Of a DNA stretch of 33,228 nucleotides, positions 9,272-18,600 are shown piece after piece. The stretch lies in assembly GCA_022711655.1 (NCBI GenBank), contig JAKLEM010000018.1:1-33228 (forward strand), in the 5' to 3' direction. The first letter of the stretch is position 1, and every line of letters begins with the position of its first letter. The notes under the pieces are model-generated. The model worked only from the letters and a program-made list of their open reading frames with translations. It was not told where the DNA came from and made no database searches. Source of the stretch: Candidatus Auribacterota bacterium (GTDB taxonomy: Bacteria > Auribacterota > Ancaeobacteria > Ancaeobacterales > Ancaeobacteraceae). The position numbers and the translations under genes were made by a program.

Positions 9272-10393
9272 ATGATACCAGCCGTGAAGCCCCTATCGGT
9301 CTATATCCACATCCCCTTTTGCGTCAGGAAGTGCGCGTACTGCGATTTTAACTCGGTTTCGGAGCACACGCCGCAGCTCATGCGGCGCTATTGCGGCGCG
9401 CTCATGGAGGAGATCGAGACGTATGCGCGGCGCCTCGAGAGCCGGTACGCCGTCGAAACGGTCTATTTCGGGGGCGGAACCCCCACCCTGCTCGCCCCAT
9501 CGGATCTGGACGGTATCCTTTCGCTCCTCAGGCAGCGCTTCGCATGGCGCCCCCGGCCCGAGATCACCATCGAAACCAACCCCGGGACATCAACGTCCCA
9601 ACAGCTGCGCGCGCTCGCGGCGATCGGCGTCAACCGGCTGAGCATCGGGGCACAGAGCTTCGACGACGCGGAGCTTAGGCTGCTCGGAAGGATACACCGG
9701 ACGGCAGACACATGCAGGACATTCGAGAGTGCGCGAAAAGCGGGTTTCGCCAATATCGGGCTCGACCTGATATACGGCCTCCCCGGTCAATCGGCCGCCG
9801 GCGTCGCCCGGTCGATCGACGAGATCGCCCGGCTTGCCCCGGAGCACGTCTCGACCTATTCGCTGACCGTGGAGAAAGGGACGCCCCTCTCCCGCTCGAT
9901 AGCGGAGGGGATCCTGGTGCGCCCTGACGAAAAGACGCAGGCCGCGATGTTCCGCGCGGTCATCGCATCGCTCGTAAAGCGCCGCTACCGTCACTACGAG
10001 ATATCCAACTTCGCGCGCCGGGGCTTCGAATCACGGCACAACAGCGCGTACTGGACCGGCGCGGATTATATCGGGATCGGCGCGGGCGCTCATTCGTTCC
10101 TATCCGGGAGACGCTACATGAACGCCGTATCCGTACGGTCCTATATAGCGCATAACCGGCGCAGATATGACCGTGCACTCTCCGGCGATGAACGCTTGTG
10201 GGAAAAGATCGCTCTCGGGCTGAGGCTGACGAAGGGCGTCTGCCTGCGGGACTCGGCGGTCAGACGCGAAGAGCTCTCGAAAAAAGCAGAAAGCCTGGTC
10301 AAAGAGGGGTTACTAACAATGAGCCATGACCTGCTGAAGCTCACGAAAAAAGGCGTCATCTTCTACGACAGGGTTGCGGTCGAGCTTATCTGA
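9272..10393 (+). CDS. hemW: HemW-like radical SAM protein (coproporphyrinogen III oxidase family)
   Basis: A 373-residue radical SAM protein and the only plus-strand gene. The cluster motif is PFCVRKCAYCDF (Cys17, 21, 24), followed by GGGTPT (67-72), IETNPG, GVNRLSIGAQSFDD, NIGLDLIYGLPGQ, EHVSTYSLTVEKGTPL and YEISNFARRGFESRHNSAYW. The C-terminus contains a HemN_C-type winged region. The short N-terminus before the first cysteine points to HemW, a heme-binding chaperone, rather than HemN oxidase. The ATG at 9272 has no recognisable Shine-Dalgarno sequence close by. It is divergent from rplU and convergent with the next gene, with nine bases between the stops. Confidence 0.9.
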   Translation: MIPAVKPLSVYIHIPFCVRKCAYCDFNSVSEHTPQLMRRYCGALMEEIETYARRLESRYAVETVYFGGGTPTLLAPSDLDGILSLLRQRFAWRPRPEITIETNPGTSTSQQLRALAAIGVNRLSIGAQSFDDAELRLLGRIHRTADTCRTFESARKAGFANIGLDLIYGLPGQSAAGVARSIDEIARLAPEHVSTYSLTVEKGTPLSRSIAEGILVRPDEKTQAAMFRAVIASLVKRRYRHYEISNFARRGFESRHNSAYWTGADYIGIGAGAHSFLSGRRYMNAVSVRSYIAHNRRRYDRALSGDERLWEKIALGLRLTKGVCLRDSAVRREELSKKAESLVKEGLLTMSHDLLKLTKKGVIFYDRVAVELI

Positions 10394-10402
10394 AAGGCCT
10401 GA

Positions 10403-12580
10403 TCACTCTTTGTCCAGCGTGAGGTTCGGCGCATACGTCACCTTGCCCCCCTCGACCTTCAGCGCGACATATTTCGGTTTGTAGCCGCGCGCCTGCAGCA
10501 GGAAAACAACCTGTGCCGGCTTAGCGGGATCCGCGACATGCCCTTCGAAAAAGAAGACGCCGGTCGACACATTGGTGCTCGCCCGCGCAACCGACGCGTT
10601 CTCGGTCTTCAGTCCGCCGCCGTCGCGAACGGATATGTCCAGACGGGGAACGGCATACTTCTCATTCTCTCCGTAATACACCTTGTCCGCCTGCCGGAAG
10701 CACATCTCCGGGTATTTGCCCGGATCGATGAATGACGGATGCACGCGCGCCTCCACCAGAAAATGGACGACCCGCTCCGCATCGGTATCCTCCTGCGGGA
10801 TCAGCCGGTCGTTAAGGAACGAGACGACATACCGGTACTCGGGGCGGTTGCGGTCGTTGACCTGTATCAACTGGTGGTGTCCGTTGTTGACATACCGCAC
10901 GGCGGCCCCTTTGTAACCGATATCTCTCGCTCCGTTCGGGTCCGCGAGATAGCAATGGTTCAGGTTCGCGCTGAAGCACTTCACCAATCCGTCGTCCTCG
11001 GTCTTGGCGAAGGGCGACGTAATATGGAACGGGTTGCCGATGATGGTCAGGACCTTCACTCCCATCGCGTTGAGCTTTGCTGTGTCGCTTTCCGTCAGCC
11101 GCGCAGCGTCGTCGCGCGGCAGGAACTGCGCCAGTACGGCGGGATCGAGGGGCCGCTCGTAGTCGAGCCTCTTGAACGACGTCAGATTGATGATACTGCC
11201 GATCTCGTTCTCCTTTACCTGCACATCGCCGACCATCGGCACCCCTCCCTTCAGGATAGGGATGTCGCGCTGATACAGAGGCTCTTCCTTGTCGAAGATA
11301 TCGGCCATGACATTCGCCATCTCGCTGCCGGAGAACGACGGGCCGCAGCCGATAAACCGCTTAACGGGGCGTTTGAACTCGCCCGAGAGGTACCCGTCGA
11401 CAAGCTGTTTCGCCTTGCCTTCCGGCGAGGCGTCCGCCCCCCCCTTCACCTGTTCGTCGAGGTAATGCACCAGGCACTTCAGCGTGGTGACGCCGCCGAA
11501 ACTGTGCCCGACGATATTCACGGACGGGACGCCTTCCATCTTGATGATGTCGTTGATAAAACCTGTCAGCTCCTTGCGGAACCCCTCGACGCTCTTGGCG
11601 TCCTCGACGGTATCGTACCGGAACACGTACACCTTGAAATACTTCTTAAGCGACGGATCGACGATATCCTCGTTGTGCAGCATTTCCGGGAATTTCTGCC
11701 ACGCGTCGCGGTTGCAGCCCAGCCCGTGGATAAAGATAACCACCTCTTTCTGCCGGCCGTGCTTCTCACGCAGGGCGGCGTGCTCGCGTTCCAGCTTCTC
11801 TTTCTGCATGAAGTCGTCGACACTGCTCGAAAGATAGAACGCGTTCATCTGGCAGCAATACGGCAGGTTATTGACCTTGCAATCGTCCTTGAACCGTTTA
11901 TATGCGGCCTCGGCGCGCCGGCGAGCGAGGGCCGCGTCCTGACGGCCCGGCGTCCGCATTGCCCGCACGTACTCGCCGTAGCGGTCCTCCCAGTCTTTCT
12001 TGAAATGATCGAGGCGCGACCGTGAAAAGAGATACTTGTTGTAATAGCGATACCAGGTGTACGGCGTACCTGTATAATACCGGTTGAACTGATCGAACAG
12101 CTGTTTCAGCCTGGCGAGGTTCTCGTCGGACGGTTCCCGGTAATAATCGTTGGCCACCGTCCCGGGCGTCTTGATCTCGAACAGCTGCTTGCGCCACCCC
12201 TTCTGCTCCACATACAGCTTGTTGAAAAAAACGTCGAAAGGCTCTTTCGTGATGTCGCACAGTTCCTTTTCTTTCGGCGTCGCAAATCCGCCCTGCCGGT
12301 ATGCCTTCGCCCTGCACGCGTCCTGAAAGCTGATATACAAAGAGCGCAGCCTGCCCTTCGCGCCCGCATCGTCGATCGCCGCCTTGGCGGCAGTGACGCA
12401 CGCATCGAGCTCCTGCCGCTGGAGCGCCACCATCCGCTCTTCGGCGTCGATCTCCTGCTTCTGGGTGGGAGCCGGCTTTTGCGGGAGGTGCGGCATGTGC
12501 GGCAGCTGCGCGCACGCGGCAAGCGTCACCGCTGTTGCTGGGACGAGAAGATACGATGCAACGCGGGTCTTAAATGTCAT
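10403..12580 (-). CDS. Large lipoprotein with alpha/beta-hydrolase domain
   Basis: A 725-residue protein with a lipoprotein signal peptide (lipobox TLAAC, Cys23) followed by a Pro-rich linker. A charged, mostly helical region spans about 40-280. An alpha/beta-hydrolase domain follows: VVIFIHGLGCNRDAW (oxyanion-side HG, His285), VYVFRYDT, the nucleophile elbow GHSFGG (Ser360) and a probable catalytic His in NNGHHQL (568/569). A beta-rich domain of about 100 residues closes the protein. Lipase or esterase activity on an envelope lipid or peptidoglycan ester is plausible, but the substrate is unknown. It lies 81 bases downstream of the giant kinase gene on the same strand and may be cotranscribed, though it has a candidate promoter of its own. 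Confidence 0.8.
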   Translation of the reverse strand: MTFKTRVASYLLVPATAVTLAACAQLPHMPHLPQKPAPTQKQEIDAEERMVALQRQELDACVTAAKAAIDDAGAKGRLRSLYISFQDACRAKAYRQGGFATPKEKELCDITKEPFDVFFNKLYVEQKGWRKQLFEIKTPGTVANDYYREPSDENLARLKQLFDQFNRYYTGTPYTWYRYYNKYLFSRSRLDHFKKDWEDRYGEYVRAMRTPGRQDAALARRRAEAAYKRFKDDCKVNNLPYCCQMNAFYLSSSVDDFMQKEKLEREHAALREKHGRQKEVVIFIHGLGCNRDAWQKFPEMLHNEDIVDPSLKKYFKVYVFRYDTVEDAKSVEGFRKELTGFINDIIKMEGVPSVNIVGHSFGGVTTLKCLVHYLDEQVKGGADASPEGKAKQLVDGYLSGEFKRPVKRFIGCGPSFSGSEMANVMADIFDKEEPLYQRDIPILKGGVPMVGDVQVKENEIGSIINLTSFKRLDYERPLDPAVLAQFLPRDDAARLTESDTAKLNAMGVKVLTIIGNPFHITSPFAKTEDDGLVKCFSANLNHCYLADPNGARDIGYKGAAVRYVNNGHHQLIQVNDRNRPEYRYVVSFLNDRLIPQEDTDAERVVHFLVEARVHPSFIDPGKYPEMCFRQADKVYYGENEKYAVPRLDISVRDGGGLKTENASVARASTNVSTGVFFFEGHVADPAKPAQVVFLLQARGYKPKYVALKVEGGKVTYAPNLTLDKE

Positions 12581-12607
12581 TGGGCCATCCTTGTAGGTGT
12601 TTTATCG

Positions 12608-12637
12608 ATTATATGCAAAGAGGGCGTGAATTGGGAA
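12608..12637 (-). promoter_or_regulatory. Candidate promoter for the hydrolase lipoprotein
   Basis: On the minus strand TTCCCA (12632-12637, four of six consensus) and a perfect TATAAT (12608-12613) are 18 bases apart, in the 81-base gap after the giant gene. The start would lie about 20 bases before the gene's ATG. It would uncouple the hydrolase from the giant gene. Confidence 0.45.
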
Positions 12638-12661
12638 GGGAAAAGCGGATGCCGGTAAAAC

Positions 12662-15600
12662 TCAGGCGGCGTCATCAACGAGTCGCTGCCGGATCATAAT
12701 AGCATCCAGAGATCCTGGCGCAGGGCGGGCGGCCCGCTCTTCGGCCGCCGCTTCAACCTGTTGTATGACGGCGCCGGCTATCTCGGCCTTAACGCGGCGA
12801 ACATACCCGTCCTCAAGGAACTGCACCCAACGGTCGAACACCTCGGGCGCTTCGACGAACAGCAGGCACGCAAGGTCGCGGATGTCACGCTCGTTTCCCG
12901 GGTACAAGTTCGCCCCGGCCTCGCCTTGGCACAGGCTCAGCAAGGCGTCTCCTCTGCGCCCTTCCCACCAGCTGACACGCGAGATGATCTCGGAGATCTT
13001 CCGCTTCGCGTACGCGTCGGATTCGATGTAGCCGGTATCACGCATCGCGAGCATGAACTGTTCCCCGAGAAAAGCCGGCGACACCTGAGCTGCGCCGCGG
13101 CCATGCGTCCGGACCGAGCCGCCCTGCCCGGCCAGCCCGGCCCTGGAGAGCTCCGCTATGGCAGTCATCAGTCCCGACGAAAGCAGCCGCCGCGAGGCTG
13201 GCTCGTTGCCGATGAACCGCGCGCACATATCGACGATGTCGCTGTCGCTGTACCCGCCGGGCGGCGCTTCGCGCGCGGCCGCACAAGCGATCATCTTCGC
13301 GGCGAAAGCGCCGGCGACCGGCGTGTTCGCCATGGACGACACGGCGTTCCTGAAACCCCGCAGGTCCTGCTCGCGCTTTTTTACCATGCCGGAGAAGTCG
13401 GCCGCCAGCGCGTCGACTGCCGGACGCAGCTCGCCGTTCCCTCCGGCGGCGTCGCGCACGACGCCCGCGATACGCCCGCCGAACTGCGCTACGTGCGGCG
13501 CGAGAGCGACGCGGTCGACGAACGCCGACGAGGACGGCATCGCGCTTTTCCTGACGAGCAGGATCCGCGCGCGGTATTCGTACCCCGCATCGATATTGCG
13601 ATAGTCCGTCCCCTCGAGCACCACGGACTCGGCGCCGCCCTGCATGATATCGGCAGCGGCCGCTTCCAGGTACGGGATCACGTCGTCGGTAACGAACAGC
13701 GAGCCGCCGTTCCTGACCGCACGCAGCAGATTATGCGCGATCAGCAGCTTCCTCTCCGCGAGCCGGCCGAGCCGCTTGAACGACGGGTCCTCGAAAATAT
13801 TGAGCATGGTCAGGTGATCCACGCTGTCATGGGCAAAACCGTGCGCCGGGTCCAGCTCTTCCGCGAACAGGAGGCGGCACTCGGGTCGCCTGATCTGCGG
13901 ATCCGCCAAGTTCCGCCATACCTCGCCGAGCATCTTCTCGAACATATCGAGATGAGCCTGATCGGCATCGGTGACAAGCGTGCGGCCGACGTACATCAGG
14001 TCGGCAAGCGGCGCCGCGGAAAGGAGGTTGCCGAGGTGCACCGAATAGTCGTCCGGCCGGCCGTATTCGGCCATGAACCGCGCGCGGAGGTCGGCGACAC
14101 CCTTCAAGCTTTTCCGGTCTATGCGCATGAACGGGTTTTCCTTGATGAACGCCGCCACGCGCTGCTCTCCGAACACTTCGCGCATGAACCTTGTCCGTTC
14201 GGCGAGCTGGCTGTTCAGCTCGTATCGTATATGCGACGGCATCTCCCCCATGACGATCTGCAATAGGAGCCTGCGGGCGTCAGGGCTGTCTACAGTCCAC
14301 CCGGGATGGGCGTCGAGCTGCCTTCGGATAGCCGCCGAGAGAAAGACATAGTGTTCGCCTAGCGACAGGCGCTCTCTTTCAGCGTTGCGGAGCATCTGCC
14401 ATAAGATACACGACTCCTGGGCGTCCTCTCCGGGGTAGACAACTCCGAGAGAGAGGAATATCTTCACGAACAGCAGCGCCGATTCGTATCTCAGTTTCAG
14501 CGGCGATGAAACCACCCTTTCTCGCCCGTAGACGGCCATCTCGACGGCAAGCGGCACCATAAGCGCCGCCCGATGGACCGGCCCCCCGCCGCCCGGAGCG
14601 TCGATATAGCGGCTATTGACAAGCAGCCGGCCGTCGGGCAGCAGATAGACCGGCATATCGATACTATTATCGCTTATAGCAATGATCTTGCCTTTATCCA
14701 TCATCTCCCTGATCGTCTGCGCGACCTTTTTCCAGCTGCCGCCCTCGATCCGCAGCGCCGGCATATCCATATGATCGATATCGGCAGCAACCGCGCTGAC
14801 GGCCGCCCGCAGACGATCCCGGTCATGAACGGAATCCCGGAGAGCCCACCCGCCGCCGTCCGCGGCCTTTAACAGGGCGTTCTCTTGCATGGCATCCGCG
14901 CCGCGCCGTATCGAATTCCCGTACCCGGCGTAGACCTCCTCCCTGTGGAAGGATGCAAGACGGACGATGACCGGATTGATCTCAAGGAACCGCCGCTGGT
15001 CAACGGCAAGCGCCTGGGTCAGGAGCTCGAGCGCATCGACATATTTCTGCGCATCCCCCTTGCCGGCAACGACGGCATACGCCTCATTGATGAGCCGCGC
15101 CGACTCATACTCCTGCCAGACGGGATAGGGCAGCGACGGGCAGGCCGCCGCTGCGGCGAGATGCCCTATTCCCGCCTCATGATCGCCGCCGCTGCAGAGC
15201 GCCGCCCCCAGACGGAAATGTGCCGCCGCCGCTTTGAGCGGGTCGCTGTCGACGTAGATGCGATCGCTGATATCCGCCATGTCGCATCCGTAGACCGTCC
15301 TGAATATCTCCGCATCGCCACGCTTGGTCGCGCGCAGCGTGTAAACCGTCTTGTCGCCTGTCTCCGGGTCGAACTCGATCCCCTGGAGTCCGCTGATCCA
15401 GATACTGTCCTTGATGCCGGTCGCGACCACCGCGATATCCGTGCTGGGAATAAGCGTCTCCGACCTGAGAACGCGGTCCCATCGAGACGTCCCCATCGTC
15501 ATCGCCGCGTCAGGCGTGTCCGGCGAAACGAACCCGTTCGCGGAGAGCAGCCTCTTTTCCCTTTCGCTGAACTCCCCGCCGTGAGCGTCGACGTCAACGC

Positions 15601-18600
15601 CGGGCCTCGATTCGTCGAGCGACTCCTTCGAGCACAGCCGGGCCGACATCTTGCCGCCGAAGATCTCCGTCAAGGCCGCGCAGATGATCCCCTCGCGCGC
15701 ACCGCCCGCGCCGCACAGGAAATCAATCGATTGGAATCGCAGGCCGAACACCGGCATGACGTCGCCGTCGCGCAGGAATGTCATATTGCCGCTCTGGAAC
15801 GACCCTTCCTCGTCTATCCGCCGCCTGATCTCGTTCCAGAAAACCTCAAAATCAGCCGGGTCATCGGGGTTGACGGCGCGGTGCACTCTCACGCCGGCGC
15901 GGATGACCTCCCGGACCATTCCGCGGTGCCTGTTGCGGAAAAGGATTGCCCCCCTGAGCGAGACGACATGCGTCCGGATCCCCGTCCGGACGGTTATGGC
16001 CGCCGCGATCTGCTGGAGGTTCTCCGACAGCCCCCGGGACAGATCGATAACGGCGTCTTTCGCGTTCCTGCCGACAACGATCTTATTCATATACAGGTCG
16101 TGCGGGACGGCGGTGATACCGCCGGTCTCGCTGTAGATCGCCATCGACACGGCGTCTTTGTACGACCGGCGCGTGATGCCGCGGGAGAGCTGCGTCAGAT
16201 CGGGGATGATCTCCGCCTGCTTGCCGCCTGCCCCAAGACGTTCTCCGTCGACAAGTCTTCCCGCTATCCCTTCGTCAATACTGCCGACCTTGATCACGGC
16301 ATCCAGGGGCGCCTTGTTCACAAATCGCCGGTACGCCTGGTTGGCCTGATATCCCGCAAGCGCCCTCACGAACGGGTCGTCGGAATCGGACAGCAGCGGT
16401 AGGGTCGCCAGCGCGGCGAGGTTGTTCGCATGCATGATGAACGGATCGGCGTCGATCCGCCGGTCTGCCGTGTGCGCAGCCGCGGGCAGCTGGATCTCGA
16501 ACAGCGTCCCAACGCCCACGACGCTCTTCAACGTAATGCCCCCCCCGAAACTTTCGATGATATTCCGCGCGATGGCGAGCCCCAGTCCGGTGCCGTCGGC
16601 TTTTCCCGACGTGAAATAGCGGTCGAACACCTTATCAACATTTTTCTCGGGGATCCCTTTGCCCGTATCGCGGACCGTGATGAAAACCCTGGAGCCGTCC
16701 GCGTCAGACGATACGCCGAGATGCAAGCGCTTCTCCCCCGGCGCGCTGAACATGGCCTGGCTCGCGTTCTTCGCCAGGTTCAGCAGCACCTGTTTCAGCT
16801 TGAATCGGTCTATCTTTACCGCCGGGACACCGTCGCCGGCAAACAACTCGACCTGTACATGCCTCATCATACGCTGGTTCCGTATCTCCTCGACAAACTC
16901 CTTCAGATAGCCGGCAGTATCGACAACCTCCAGGTTCCTCTCCAGCGGTTCGTCGTTCACGTGCGACCGTATCTCGCCGATAAGCCGGCGCATGATCCCG
17001 ATATTCTCCCTGGATTTCGTGACATCGAAATCCTTGTTGTACACCATCCTGAACCTGATCTCGATCAGGTTCAGCATATCGTCCATTTCCGACAGATGCG
17101 CCGTAACCGTATCGACGAACGTGCGCGCCAGCCGTATCACCTCCTCCGCGTCCTCCTCTCGCGTCACGACCCTATCCCTGCCGAGCATAGCCATGTCGTG
17201 ATATACAAGGTTCTGCCCCTTTACGCGGAACAGGTCCGCGTGAGCAACGATCTTCGCGAGCATATCCCGCCTCAATGCGGCGCTTTCAGGTGAAAGCGAG
17301 CTGCCGTCAGAAGCGCGCTCCGTCTCCATCTTGAGCCTGCTCGCGTACATGTCGATCATACCGGTCGCGATCGCTATGATATTGCCGACCTCATGGCGCA
17401 TCTCGGATATCATCTGTATGAGTTCCCGCGCTTTGTCTATCTTAAGGTCCTTCTCATGCACCTCCGTGCGCTCCTTGAGCACGATATCGCGGACGATATG
17501 CATCTCCTTGATGAACTGCACCGACGGATCGACATCCGGGAACCATGCGAGCCCGGGGGCCTCGAGCGAGCGCGGCTGCGCAAGCTGCTTGACGAGGAAT
17601 TTCTTCTCCAGCACGCCGTCGGCCAGCTTGAGCACAACGTTCCTGCGGGTGTCTTTATAGCCGCGTTTCCTGAGCGACAGATAGAATTTCCCGAGGTTCG
17701 CGTCCGAAAGGTCATAGTGGTCCGCGACCGTGTCCGGATGAGACACATAGACGGTCCGTATCCCCAGCAAGGCCGCCTTCTGCTCGAGCGTGTCAATCGC
17801 AGCCTTGTGCCAGTCATCAAGCCGTTTTCTCAGCCGGTCAGGAAGAGACCAGTACCCGAACGCCTGTATCTCGCCCACGAACATGACGGTCTGCCCGTCA
17901 ACCTGGCCGATGCCGCAGGAAATGCGGCCGAGCACGCGCTGCATGCCGATCCTCGTTCTATAGGGGATCTCGTAGCGGAGAACGTCCGGCCCGTACTCCT
18001 CTACCGCCGACGGCGACGGCCTCACATCGAGGTTCATGCGCACCAGCATCTGAGCCGTCAACCCCTCGGGAAAACCGAGCGCCGGATGGGCGCTCATAAC
18101 GTAATCCGACCGTTCCGCGCCGGCAGCCCTGTCTTCGTTGATGCCCTCGATAAGTTCGGCGAGCAGCAGCCCGAAGGGCGGAACCTCTTTGGGGCGGTTG
18201 TCTATCTTTTTAAGGGCGGCTCTGACCGACCGGCACAGGTCGTCGAACGTCGCGGAAGAGACCATACTCCGCGCGTCCAGGATCGACACGCGCTTCGCGC
18301 GCTCATATTCACAGACTGCGTAATACTGGTTGACCGTCCTGATGACCTTCTGAAGATCTTTCGTTTTCTCCCTCTCCAGCAGATCGAACGTCCGTGACAG
18401 CATGATCCGTATCTTTCCGGCGAAAGTGCTGCAATCGATGACCGCGTTCAGAAGCCGTTCCATGTCCTCCTCTTTCTCGGACCTGAACCCGCCGAGCAAC
18501 AGCCTCACCCGTTCAAGCGCGCGCGGATCGCAATCGCTGATATAGCAGGTGACCGCGAAAAACGCGGCGGCAAGCCCGGCGGCATGCGGCATATCTTTCA

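Noticed and set aside
10391..10405. Bidirectional terminator between the convergent hemW-like and hydrolase genes
   Set aside because: Only nine bases separate the stops and no hairpin with a T-tract is visible.
12761..16402. Long plus-strand open frames opposite the giant gene (about 500 codons each), and a similar 663-codon frame opposite the kinases at 24964-26955
   Set aside because: Arg/Asp/Pro-rich compositions without motifs; they mirror a high-GC coding strand with clear kinase motifs on the other side.
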